DNA of 64,000 nucleotides from NCBI GenBank assembly GCA_018389105.1, contig JACATO010000653.1, positions 434,001-498,000 of the forward strand. Direction: 5' to 3'. This document shows positions 27,173 through 39,197 of the stretch, one piece after another. The position numbers were made by a program, and so were the translations under genes. Origin of the DNA: Nautilus pompilius (lineage: Eukaryota; Mollusca; Cephalopoda; Nautilida; Nautilidae). The notes under the pieces were generated by a model. It did not search any database and was not told the origin of the DNA. It saw nothing but the letters and a program-made list of their open reading frames with translations. Numbering within the stretch: the first letter of the stretch is position 1; each line of letters starts with the position of its first letter.

Positions 27173-27349
27173 GTAAAACTACAACAGAACCAGAGTTTAA
27201 TGAAAAGTGAAGTAAGTAAATGGAAAATACTGTAAAACTACAACAGAACCAGAGTTTAATGAAAAGTGAAGTAAGTAAATGGAAAATACTGTAAAACTAC
27301 AACAGAACCAGAGTTTAATGAAAAGTGAAGTAAGTAAATGGAAAATACT
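27173..27349. repeat. Perfect triple tandem of one 59-bp variant unit
   Basis: Three consecutive copies of the same variant unit (starting gtaaaactacaacagaacca) are identical, whereas neighbouring units differ at many positions. This marks a very recent local amplification inside the array. Confidence 0.9.
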
Positions 27350-27420
27350 GTAAAACGGTAACAACATCAGAGATGGTTTATGAGTAATGTGAGAGATTGT
27401 AAAATACTGTAAAAAGGCAA

Positions 27421-27676
27421 CAACATCAGCGATAAGTGAAAGGTGAAGTGAGAGAATGGAAAATACTGTTAAACGGCAACAACTTCAGAGATGGTTTATG
27501 AGTAATGTGAGAGATTGTAAAATACTTTAAAACAGCAATAACATTAAGGATAAGAGAAAGTTGAAGTGAGAGAATGGAAAATACTATATTACGGAAAAAC
27601 ATCAGAGATGAGTGAAAGGTTAAGTGTGAAAATAGAAAATACTGCAAAACATGAAGAACATTGGAAAGGAGTGAAA
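27421..27676. repeat. 256-bp multi-unit block, identical to 30146-30401
   Basis: This block of about four minisatellite units matches 30146-30401 base for base (offset 2725), ending at a single mismatch at 27677/30402. A related, slightly diverged version runs through 28080-28240. Confidence 0.9.
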
Positions 27677-28247
27677 GATGAAGTGAGAGAATGGAAACTA
27701 CTTTAAAACGACATCAATATGAGATGAGTGAAAGGTGTAGTGAGAGATTGGAAAATACTGTAAAACCGAGGCAACTTCAGAGATGGGTGGAAAAAGATGT
27801 GAGAGAATGGAAAATACTGTAAAACGGCAAAAACTTCAGAGATGGGTGAAAAGGGATGTGAGAAAAAGGAAAATACTGCAAAACGGCAACAAATTCAGAG
27901 ATGAGTGAAAGGTGAAGTAAGAGAATGGAAAATAGCGTAAAATGGCAACAACTTCAAAGATGGTTATGAGTAATGTGAGAGATAGTAAAATACAGAAAAA
28001 CGGTAACAACATCAAGTATATGTGAAAGGTTGAGTGAGAGAATGGAAAATACTGTAAAACGGCAACAAATTCAGAGATGAGTGAAAGGTGAAGTGAGAGA
28101 ATGGAAAATACTGTTAAACGGCAACAACTTCAGAGATGGTTTATGAGTAATGTGACAGATTGTAAAATACTTTATAACAGCAATAACATTAAGGATAAGA
28201 GAAAGTTGAAGTGAGAGAATGGAAAATACTGTAAAACGGAAACAACA

Positions 28248-29024
28248 TCACAGTGTTGACTCCTCCGGGGCGTTCGACTTGTGGGATAGTAGGGAAATAA
28301 GACGGGGATGTTGTGGGGGTGGGGGGCGACAGCTCCGGTTGATTATAGCGTGTCGGGTGGAGCGGTCGAGGGTTGTGTCCACCTGCGGGAGAGCTGAGCC
28401 GGCTTTGGCCTGCTCGTCGGCTAGCTCATTGCCCTCCAGATTACAGTGTCCAGGTACCCAGAGGATGTGCACCCTTTTTTCGGCAGCGAGGGCTGAGACA
28501 GATTGTTGCAGGGAGATGATGGCGGGGTCAGAGGTGTTAGGATTGCCCAGCGCTTGAACTAGTGACTTGCAGTCGCTGATGATGGAGGCCGAGGACCAGT
28601 CTTCATGTTGATGTAGCCAGTCAATGGCGTTTATCATGGCAGTCTTCTCAGAGTGAAATGAACTGCTAAAGGTCCCGGTAGGAGCGTTCCACGAGTGGAT
28701 GGTGATGTCTTCACAACGGACGACCATTCCGGCTCCTCCATCTTTAGTGCCTTCAACTGTAGACCCATCAGTGTAGATTTGAAGGTCGGTTGGCTCAGTA
28801 GAGGCAATTGTCTCTTTGGCTGCTGCAAGTTGCTGGGTGGGGGATGAGGATTTATGAACGGGAGTAAAAATTGTAGTAGGAGGTGTAGGACGGGGCCATG
28901 GGATGTTAGAAATATGTACAGGTTCGGCCGGTTCGGTTAAAAGGTTGAGTTGGGATAGTCGAGGGGAAGTAAAATTTCGCCAATCATCTCGTTTTAGTCG
29001 CTTTGGAACAGTGTGATGCAACAT
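28248..29024 (-). pseudogene. LINE RNase H domain (C-terminally truncated)
   Basis: This continues the RT after a one-base frameshift. The RNase H core reads LQIYTDGSTVEGT (first Asp), SSFHSEKTAMINAI (Glu), ASIISDCKSLVQAL (Asp), then ILWVPGHCNLEGNELADEQA with the His and final Asp. All four acidic residues are present. After it comes RHAIINRSCRPPPPQHPRL and the frame runs to EESTL and a TGA that lies at the junction with the minisatellite. In related LINEs this position is followed by SR...LRSGH and a CCHC segment, which are missing here. The element therefore stops inside the ORF. Confidence 0.85.
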
Positions 29025-30078
29025 CTGTCGTCTGTCATCTGTCGGGGGTAGATGAGCCCTCGTCCGCCTTTTTGAGGGAGAGAAGTTGGAGGTGGGAGGC
29101 TAGTGGGGGGAGATTTGCCTCATGGAGAACTGCTTCAGATGGGGTTGAGCGCACCTGATGGGTGATGGATCGTGCTGCATTGAGTTGAGCGCTTTCGAGG
29201 GACTTCATATTGGTGGCTGAGACCCATGGGGCCCAGGCTGGAGCTGTGTACTCTGCCACACTACGCATGGTTGCAATGTAGATGGAGCGGATGTCGTGGG
29301 GTTGCCAGCCCCACGTCGTGCCAGATAACTTCTTCAGGATGTTGGAGCGCTGTTGGAGGGTCTGTTTGACGTGCCGGACATGATCGTTGAAGGTCAATTG
29401 GCGATCATACCTCACCCCAAGGAAGGTGGGGGCCGGGTTTGTCTTCAGTCTCGTTCCCCCTATTGAGATGTCGGGACACCAGGAGGACTCAGCATTATCC
29501 ATTGTGAAGAAGGCAACTTCCGACTTCGCTGTATTCAGTGTAAGGCGGTTCTGGCTGCTCCATTCTGCAACTTTGTTCACTTCGGGCTGTAGTCTTTCTG
29601 CCACTTCGTTCTTGTTACAGCCGCTGCACACAAGCGCGAGATCGTCGGCATATGCTGAGACCAGCGTTGTTGACTTGAAGGAGCTGAGCAGGTCGTTTAT
29701 GAAGATAGTGAAGAGTAGAGGTGACAGTACTGAGCCCTGGGGGAGGCCCTCTATATAGGTGCGAGATCGACCGGTCGTTCCATTCACTCGTACCCTAGCC
29801 AGCCGGTTGGTCAGCCAGGACTTCACCCATTCCACGAAGCGGAGGGGCACCCCGATCCAAAGCATCTTCTGTAGCAATCTCATCCGCCACACTTGATCAT
29901 ACGCCTTGCTGAAGTCGAAGAAGGTAGCAATTGAGCGTTCACGGTGCTTTGACTGGAACCCATCCATGATGAACTGGGACAGTCTGCAACTTGGCAACTC
30001 CTTCGGGGAACTCACAAGCCTCCCAATTGCGAGTCTAGCGCTTCTGAGGGTCATCCTCAGGCGCCTCGGATGACTCAC
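28250..30078 (-). mobile_element. Internal fragment of a LINE (RT plus RNase H), both ends missing
   Basis: A 1.83-kb GC-rich segment (about 55% by eye, against a strongly AT-rich array) lies inside the minisatellite. It encodes the last two thirds of a reverse transcriptase and a complete RNase H. The endonuclease, the RT N-terminus, the C-terminal LRSGH/CCHC region and any 3' UTR are absent. It is flanked on both sides by tgatgttgtt (read on the minus strand), which also occurs in the array, and the 5' side has extra (GTT) units. The family is an RNase H-bearing non-LTR element of the I/Jockey group. Confidence 0.85.
29035..30078 (-). pseudogene. LINE reverse transcriptase domain (N-terminally truncated)
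   Basis: The frame is open for 347 codons. RT motifs appear in order: FFDFSKAYDQVW (motif A with its catalytic Asp), GLPQGSVLSPLLFTIFINDL (motif B), YADDLALV (motif C with the catalytic Asp pair), LTLNTAKSEVAFF and FLGVRYDRQLTFNDHV (thumb side). The frame enters directly from array sequence at 30078 without a start of its own, so about a third of RT and the upstream endonuclease are missing. It ends at a TGA (29035-29037) just after a run of five C (G at 29044-29048 on +). The RNase H continues immediately in another frame, so one single-base change explains the break. The catalytic residues are intact. Confidence 0.85.
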
Positions 30079-30145
30079 AACAACAACAACATCAGAGATG
30101 AGTGAAAGGTTAAGTGAGAGAATGGAAATTACGGTAAAATGGCAT

Positions 30146-30401
30146 CAACATCAGCGATAAGTGAAAGGTGAAGTGAGAGAATGGAAAATACTGTTAAACG
30201 GCAACAACTTCAGAGATGGTTTATGAGTAATGTGAGAGATTGTAAAATACTTTAAAACAGCAATAACATTAAGGATAAGAGAAAGTTGAAGTGAGAGAAT
30301 GGAAAATACTATATTACGGAAAAACATCAGAGATGAGTGAAAGGTTAAGTGTGAAAATAGAAAATACTGCAAAACATGAAGAACATTGGAAAGGAGTGAA
30401 A
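30146..30401. repeat. 256-bp multi-unit block, identical to 27421-27676
   Basis: The right-hand partner of the identical pair, on the far side of the LINE fragment. Identity begins at caacatcagcgataag and stops at the g/a difference at 30402. Confidence 0.9.
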
Positions 30402-30826
30402 AATGAAGTGAGAGAATGGAAAATTCTGTAAATTGGCAACAACTTCAGAGATGGGTGAAAATGATATGTGAGACAATGGAAACTACTGTAAAACGAAAAT
30501 AACATGATATGAGTGAAAGGTGAAGAGAGATAATGGAAAATACTGTAAAATGGCAACAACTTCAAAGATGGTTTATGAGTAATGTGAGAGATAGTAAAAT
30601 ACAGAAAAACGGTAACAACATCAGAGATGAGTGAAAGGTGAAGTGAGAGATTGGAAAATTCTGTAAAACGGCAACAACATCAAGGATAACTGAAAGTTGA
30701 AGTGTGAGATTGGAAAATACTGGATAACGGTAACAACATCAGTGATGAGTGAAAAGGCATGTGAGAAAATGGAAAATGCTGTAAAACAGCAACAAATTCA
30801 GAGATGAGTGAAAAGTTGCGTGAGTG

Positions 30827-33800
30827 AAAAAAAATCAGAATAGAATGAGAAATTACATTGAAAATGTCTTTGCACACATATCTATCTAACCTAATGCCTG
30901 CTATCATACACATTTGGTCATCCATCACAGTTAATATCTGTCCGTTTATAAGACGCAGTAATTAGCACTCATTCAGATCCTTGCCTTATCTAGGTAAAAT
31001 CACATATAGGTTTATGGAAATGCATAATTATCAGGTGTTTTCCTTTTCTCAAGTCAACCATTATTTCTGACACTTTGTACAGTTTTACCGACCATGTATA
31101 TTTACTGTGGTGTAGAGCTAACATTTAGCTGTATATCTTGTACAAAACTTGTTAGTACCAGTAATTTGATCTTTGTGACATAGTCACCACAGGTTTTACC
31201 TGTTTTCTTAAAACATAATAGTTTCTGTAATTGAAAGAATTGATTTAGAAACAACTTTCAAATGTGAGTCATCGTTAATTTGCTAACTTCTGAGAAACAA
31301 ACAGAAGACAGATAAAAAGCTTTATAAAGATTGCATAATGTCATAAAAGAGTTAACTCATTATATTATAATGAAAGAATGGCTTACTGATCAATGATGGA
31401 ATAGGGGAAAATAACTGATGTGCACTTCTACAATTTTCTGAAGAATTCTCCAAAAATACTTTATTTATAAAATATGCAAAGAGAGCAACAGAAAAAATGT
31501 GTCCATTTTGTGGCTCCATTGATGTGTATTTATATCTATTCTTTTAATAGTGTCTATGTATGCATGTATGGATCCTATATAAACAACCTGAGATGAAATC
31601 TTTTAAAGGGATAAAACCACAGGGTTCTCCCTTTTGATTCTCATAAATTTTAATTAATTTAGGTGTGTTAATAGAATCCTTTTACCATAGAAAAATAGCA
31701 AAAATCACAGGTGATCTGAACTGTAAGGTTAAGTAGTTTTGGTTTTGTTTGTTTACAAGGCAGAAAGTTAAACTGTGCAGAAAATAAGTGAGAGGAAGAT
31801 CTTTTGTAATGTAACAGAGAGTGAGATAATGTAATAGATGACTGTTTTGTTCTTGCAGAAGAATCTGTCGTCCGGTTATTCATCCGCTTAATTTTTGAGG
31901 TAAGAGAACAATGTCATTGTCATTGAATAGCATTCCTGCAAACTTCTATGGTTAGGTTATTTTTCAGATAGAATTGAAGGGTCTGCCACTCTTTCTTTCA
32001 TCATTTATACTGAAAGTAATGAGCCCTTTAGATCAAATAAAGCAGTGACCCACTACACTTAATATCTAATCCGATAGGTCAGCATTAAAGTGAGATTTTT
32101 CAGAATTGGGAAAAACTGTTTGAATGATAATCTAATGAAATCTACAAAGGTGATCCTGTTAGGCCTGAGTTTAATATAATTTTTAAAATATTTGAAAGTT
32201 TATTGCCAAAAACAATTAGAAATGTTTAATGTACGTGGCTTTAAAGTTTTTTTGGTCAGAGTTCCTTGAAGATGCTGACTAATTAGAATAATGAAAGGAA
32301 TGGGCTTTCATTGAGCTGACTATTTTCACAGTAAAGAAGTAGGAAGAGGTCCTTTCAAATGAAGTTTTCTTGCGTAATTTTAGATATGAGAAAACCTCTA
32401 ACCTCTTCATCCAAATATACTGAAACACATTAGCAACCCTGAAAATTATATACCAAAAGTCAGTCATTTTTCAACAGGTATGATGGTCAACTCAGGTTTA
32501 TCTCAGAATGCAGATTATCATCGCTGCAGCCATAACAGTATTTTAAAACAGAAAAGGATTAGGGGGGATTTGACATCGCTTTGTAGGAATGTCTCCTTAA
32601 TTATTAGCAAAGGGAAGCTTGTTCCAGAGTCTTTGTGCACAGTTCACTTTTATTGGAGAATTTATTGTCAGAACAATTAAAATAAAACAGAGACAAACAG
32701 AAACTTGCCTCTAACGTCATCAATTAAAGATAATAAGTTACTGTTTTTGTTTTAATTGGTGTGCAGTTAACTCAATAAAGTGTCTTCTATGGCAGTGCTC
32801 GCTATGGACCATCTCAACAACGCAGCAGGCACACTATCAGCTTTGTGTGCTGTGGCAGGCTGCTCAGAAACAGAATGAAAACTACTAATATTAACCTCTG
32901 GTATTTTACCACTACCTGGTCAGTCTGATAACTTCAGAGTGGGGTTTTCAGAGTGAAATCTCTCTCTCTTTTTAAAATCTTATTTTTGATTATAAAATAG
33001 GCTCTAATGCAATTAAGGCTTTCATGTGAAACATTCTCTAAAAACTGATCGATCTTTATCTGACAAAAATGAGGTACATAGCAGCCTGCAGTACATGAAG
33101 GCAGGAGTACATAAGTCATTTCTATAGCGAATATTGATGTTATTCCTTTCCTAGTTGAAGGAAGAGCAATTTATTTAGGAGTGGAATTGGAAGCTCTTTC
33201 AGTGATTGCTTAATTTTTGGATTTTTATCAGGAATACAAGAAATGTATTACTTTCCTGTGAAAGATTTCCCGTGAGTTAGGTTGAATTGTCTCAGCAGCA
33301 GGAAAAGATGAATTAGTTTTATCAGACATCTGCAGAATTTTCTACCATTTTGGTAGCATTCTATTTGCAGCATTTTTCATGGAAAAGTGTTATAGATAGG
33401 TATCTCAAGCAGTAAACAAACTTTGAATATTTACAGAAACCTATTTTGGATGATAAAAATCAATTTAAAGTATGTTTAGCATCAGATATTTATCTATTAA
33501 TATCTACTTTGTAATTTTTTTAGAATTTAGTGTCTTAGGATGCACTAAACATCAGATACACAATCTGTTGATTTAATCTTTATATATATATATATACAGT
33601 TATTATCAGTGTAGATGATATGGTGGACATAAAGATGACAATACAGAACTCTACTAAAGAGAACATTTAATAAGATAGCAGTTCTGTTGATAGAAGAATG
33701 GGTATAAAATGACTGTTAGCTTTCATTGCATTGTGAGAATTCTCATTTGGTAGATAGAAATATTTATCTGTTTTCTCTGATTTAAAAAAATTGATTTTGC

Positions 33801-34752
33801 TACATTAAATTAAAGTTTAACAAAGTTCTCTGTATGACAAATTCTTAGGGCTAACTGCCTCTAACTATTCCTTTGTGCTGCTTTGTACCTTTTGATAGTG
33901 CAAACTCCTACATAGTAAAACATTAAATTAACTTGATTATCCAAGAGATTTTTGGCAGTAACAGCATGTTATGTAGCATGCTGGCTTGTCAGGGTTACAG
34001 CTCTTCAGTTCCTGGGCTATGCTTAATTTCCAGCCAATACTAAAAATTGAACCAGCCTGTTGTTCTACATGGATAACTTCTGGGAAGTCCATTTCTCCAA
34101 CTCTTAATCAAAAAAGCTTGTAAGATTTTCCAGAACAGCCTACTCTGACAAGTACCAATAGTGTTCCATTGGCACTACCTAGCCATGTGTTCAGCACCAC
34201 ATTATAAATCACTAAATAATTAACCAATGAGCTACTTTGCTGGTCTTAGATAAAATCCAGGATTTTTATTTGTTTAAGGTCAGTACATAAATGTAATTTT
34301 AAAGAAAACTGTTAGTTTTCCATAGGTTTATCTCCAGTTACTTGGTTTCATTTGTAATCAGTATGGTTTATTGTTCTTTCTTCTGTAGCAGGACTCTTCG
34401 TTTGTTTTGATCTTTCTCATGGCTCCTGGAATGAACACCTAGAGAATGTGATATGTATGCATTCATTCACCATACAGTTTTATTGTAGACTTCATAAACC
34501 CTGTAACAGTTGTGTATTTAACTATGCCACATTAAAACTTAATGTTCAAAAGTGATCTTCATTGCATATTGCAATAAAACAAATCAAAAAATGATTTTGA
34601 TTTTTCAGAAAAATAATATTCTGTACACTTACAGGTTTTTAATTCAATAAAAATAACTTCCAGAAAGAATAATAAAGTACATTTGATAACTAACATACAC
34701 TTCAAATATAAAACATTTAACACACATGGACTTTCTATACTGAACACAACAC
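30827..34752. other. Intron-like or intergenic DNA
   Basis: AT-rich, no supported gene. A small exon-like segment (31859-31899) has a strong acceptor and donor. An open frame at 32480-32680 ends exactly where an AATAAA (32681-32686) begins, but its translation is not recognisable. A (TA)n run lies at 33580-33597. Confidence 0.4.
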
Positions 34753-37700
34753 CTGTCTATATAACCTAACCTTTCAATATTCCACACACAGAATAACTGT
34801 CTATAGAACCTAACCTTTCTATATTTCACACAGAGAATAACTGTCTATAGAACCTAAACTTTCTATATTCCACAGAGAGAATAACTGTCTATAGAACCTA
34901 AACTTTCTATATTCCACAGAGAGAATAACTGTCTATAGAACCTAACCTTTCTATATTCCACAGAGAGAATAACTGTCTATAGAACCTAAACTTTCTATAT
35001 TCCACAGAGAGAATAACTGTCTATAGAACCTAACCTTTCTATATTCCACTCAGAGAATAACTGTCTATAGAACCTAACCTTTCTATATTCCACTCAGAGA
35101 ATAACTGTCTATAGAACCTAACCTTTCTATATTCCACACAGAGAATAACTGTCTATAGAACCTAACCTTTCTATATTTCACACAGAGAAAACTGTCTATA
35201 GAACCTAACCTTTCTATATTTCACACAGAGAATAACTGTCTATAGAACCTAACCTTTCTATATTTCACACAGAGAATAACTGTCTATAGAACCTAACCTT
35301 TCTATATTCCACACAGAGAATAACTGTCTATAGAACCTAACCTTTCTATATTCCACACAGAGAATAACTGTCTATAGAACCTAACCTTTCTATATTTCAC
35401 ACAGAGAGAATAACTGTCTATAGAACCTAAACTTTCTATATTCCACAGAGAATAACTGTCTATAGAACCTAACCTTTCTATATTTCACACAGAGAATAAC
35501 TGTCTATAGAACCTAAACTTTCTATATTCCACACAGAGAATAACTGTCTATAGAACCTAACCTTTCTATATTCCACAGAGAGAATAACTGTCTATAGAAC
35601 CTAAACTTTCTATATTCCACAGAGAGAATAACTGTCTATAGAACCTAACCTTTCTATATTCCACTCAGAGAATAACTGTCTATAGAACCTAACCTTTCTA
35701 TATTCCACTCAGAGAATAACTGTCTATAGAACCTAACCTTTCTATATTCCACACAGAGAATAACTGTCTATAGAACCTAACCTTTCTATATTTCACACAG
35801 AGAATAACTGTCTATAGAACCTAACCTTTCTATATTCCACACAGAGAATAACTGTCTATAGAACCTAACCTTTCTATATTCCACACAGAGAATAACTGTC
35901 TATAGAACCTAACCTTTCTATATTCCACACAGAGAATAACTGTCTATAGAACCTAACCTTTCTATATTCCACGCAGAGAATAACTGTCTATAGAACCTAA
36001 CCTTTCTATATTCCATGCAGAGAATAACTGTCTATAGAACCTAACCTTTCTATATTCCACAGAGAGAATAACTGTCTATAGAACCTAAACTTTCTATATT
36101 CCACAGAGAGAATAACTGTCTATAGAACCTAACCTTTCTATATTCCACACAGAGAATAACTGTCTATAGAACCTAACCTTTCTATATTCCACACAGAGAA
36201 TAACTGTCTATAGAACCTAAACTTTCTATATTCCACAGAGAGAATAACTGTCTATAGAACCTAACCTTTCTATATTCCACACAGAGAATAACTGTCTATA
36301 GAACCTAACCTTTCTATATTCCACACAGAGAATAACTGTCTATAGAACCTAACCTTTCTATATTTCACACAGAGAATAACTGTCTATAGAACCTAACCTT
36401 TCTATATTTCACACAGAGAATAACTGTCTATAGAACCTAACCTTTCTATATTTCACACAGAGAATAACTGTCTATAGAACCTAACCTTTCTATATTCCAC
36501 ACAGAGAATAACTGTCTATAGAACCTAACCTTTCTATATTCCACACAGAGAATAACTGTCTATAGAACCTAACCTTTCTATATTCCACGCAGAGAATAAC
36601 TGTCTATAGAACCTAACCTTTCTATATTCCACACAGAGAATAACTGTCTATAGAACCTAACCTTTCTATATTCCACGCAGAGAATAACTGTCTATAGAAC
36701 CTAACCTTTCTATATTCCATGCAGAGAATAACTGTCTATAGAACCTAACCTTTCTATATTCCACAGAGAGAATAACTGTCTATAGAACCTAACTTTCTAT
36801 ATTCCACAGAGAGAATAACTGTCTATAGAACCTAACCTTTCTATATTCCACACAGAGAATAACTGTCTATAGAACCTAACCTTTCTATATTCCACACAGA
36901 GAATAACTGTCTATAGAACCTAAACTTTCTATATTCCACAGAGAGAATAACTGTCTATAGAACCTAACCTTTCTATATTCCACAGAGAGAATAACTGTCT
37001 ATATAACCTAAACTTTCTATATTCCACTCAGAGAATAACTGTCTATAGAACCTAACCTTTCTATATTCCACACAGAGAATAACTGTCTATAGAACCTAAC
37101 CTTTCTATATTCCACACAGAGAATAACTGTCTATATAACCTAACCTTTCTATATTCCACACAGAGAATAACTGTCTATAGAACCTAAACTTTCTATATTC
37201 CACAGAGAGAATAACTGTCTATAGAACCTAACCTTTCTATATTCCATGCAGAGAATAACTGTCTATAGAACCTAAACTTTCTATATTCCACAGAGAGAAT
37301 AACTGTCTATAGAACCTAAACTTTCTATATTCCACAGAGAGAATAACTGTCTATAGAACCTAACCTTTCTATATTCCACAGAGAGAATAACTGTCTATAG
37401 AACCTAACCTTTCTATATTTCACACAGAGAATAACTGTCTATAGAACCTAACCTTTCTATATTCCACAGAGAGAATAACTGTCTATAGAACCTAACCTTT
37501 CTATATTCCATGCAGAGAATAACTGTCTATAGAACCTAACCTTTCTATATTCCACAGAGAGAATAACTGTCTATAGAACCTAACCTTTCTATATTCCACA
37601 CAGAGAATAACTGTCTATAGAACCTAACCTTTCTATATTCCACACAGAGAATAACTGTCTATAGAACCTAACCTTTCTATATTCCACTCAGAGAATAACT

Positions 37701-38800
37701 GTCTATAGAACCTAACCTTTCTATATTTCACACAGAGAATAACTGTCTATAGAACCTAACCTTTCTATATTCCACACAGAGAATAACTGTCTATAGAACC
37801 TAACCTTTCTATATTCCACAGAGAGAATAACTGTCTATAGAACCTAACCTTTCTATATTCCACACAGAGAATAACTGTCTATAGAACCTAACCTTTCTAT
37901 ATTCCACACAGAGAATAACTGTCTATAGAACCTAACCTTTATATATTCCACTCAGAGAATAACTGTCTATAGAACCTAACCTTTCTATATTTCACACAGA
38001 GAATAACTGTCTATAGAACCTAACCTTTCTATATTCCACACAGAGAATAACTGTCTATAGAACCTAACCTTTATATATTCCACTCAGAGAATAACTGTCT
38101 ATAGAACCTAACCTTTCTATATTCCACACAGAGAATAACTGTCTATAGAACCTAACCTTTCTATATTCCACTCAGAGAATAACTGTCTATAGAACCTAAC
38201 CTTTCTATATTTCACACAGAGAATAACTGTCTATAGAACCTAACCTTTCTATATTCCACACAGAGAATAACTGTCTATAGAACCTAACCTTTCTATATTC
38301 CACTCAGAGAATAACTGTCTATAGAACCTAACCTTTCTATATTCCACTCAGAGAATAACTGTCTATAGAACCTAACCTTTCTATATTTCACACAGAGAAT
38401 AACTGTCTATAGAACCTAACCTTTCTATATTCCATGCAGAGAATAACTGTCTATAGAACCTAAACTTTCTATATTCCACACAGAGAATAACTGTCTATAG
38501 AACCTAACCTTTCTATATTCCATGCAGAGAATAACTGTCTATAGAACCTAACCTTTCTATATTTCACACAGAGAATAACTGTCTATAGAACCTAACCTTT
38601 CTATATTCCATGCAGAGAATAACTGTCTATAGAACCTAACCTTTCTATATTCCACTCAGAGAATAACTGTCTATAGAACCTAACCTTTATATATTCCACA
38701 CAGAGAATAACTGTCTATAGAACCTAACCTTTCTATATTCCATGCAGAGAATAACTGTCTATAGAACCTAACCTTTCTATATTCCACACAGAGAATAACT
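34753..38800. repeat. 44-bp satellite array, about 92 copies
   Basis: Units of 44 bp (core aacctttctatattcc, then a variable cacacagag-type hexamer, then aataactgtctatag) run head to tail for 4.05 kb. The period can be measured directly: successive taactg starts are at 34838 and 34882. Variation is concentrated at one site (ccacac, ccacag, ccactc, ccatgc, ccacgc or tcacac) and at cctt/aact. The order of these variants repeats over longer distances, for example the run cgc, tgc, gag, gag, cac, cac near 35970-36190 recurs near 36665-36890. Because 44 is not a multiple of 3, no frame stays open. The function is unknown. Confidence 0.97.
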
Positions 38801-39197
38801 GTTGATTTCCAGAAAATAAAGAGCAATATTAATACAAGGCATATACAAGTTCAGTAGCTTTGTTCCACTGTACCATCCCACTCTCCCGTAATTGATTCTA
38901 ACATTACCTGGCTATGGAACATGAAAAGCTACACACTCAGTACACACTCTAGCTCACAAAGTTTCTATGTGTAACAGCTGTTCTGTCTCATCACAAACAA
39001 TGTGAATAGTTGTCAGAACATAGTTATTCCACCATACAGACGAGTGGCAGTACTAGTCCATTCCTCACATCTGTTTTCTGGCAAAGTTTCCATATGTATC
39101 ATTCTCTCTTACTGTCTGGTGTAGAGATGCTCATATAGCCTAAGTACTGGGAGACCAAGGAGTCACTTTCCTTTAAATTTTCCAGTCTCTGAAACTT

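Larger units (their letters stand above)
25200..30826. repeat. ~60-bp minisatellite array, interrupted by a LINE fragment
   Basis: Tandem units of about 57-62 bp share the core gagagaatggaaaatactgt, then aaaacggcaacaacatcag, then an agatgagtgaaaagtgaag-like part. About 3.8 kb of array (roughly 64 units) remains after subtracting the LINE insert at 28250-30078. Units diverge visibly from each other, but blocks of several units recur as larger repeats (27421-27676 and 30146-30401 are identical; 28080-28240 is close). The minus strand gives Phe/Ser/His-rich open frames that only reflect the purine-rich composition of the + strand. Confidence 0.95.

Noticed and set aside
25197-27647. Long Phe/Ser/His-rich ORFs on the minus strand (up to 176 codons)
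   Set aside because: They are readings of the purine-rich minisatellite. The frame changes between units, and no start, splice or codon signal supports them.
28219-28557. Plus-strand ORF rich in Cys/Arg/Gly
   Set aside because: It is the opposite strand of the LINE RNase H. The same holds for 29387-29758.
32480-32680. ORF ending at an AATAAA
   Set aside because: The acceptor before it is only moderate, two frames are equally plausible, and the translation is not protein-like enough.
34753-38800. CRISPR-like array
   Set aside because: There are no unique spacers; the whole 44-bp unit is repeated. The setting is a eukaryotic genome.
34753-38800. Telomere-type repeat because each unit contains cctaacc
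   Set aside because: The motif occurs once per 44-bp unit and is not a tandem TTAGG or TTAGGG run.
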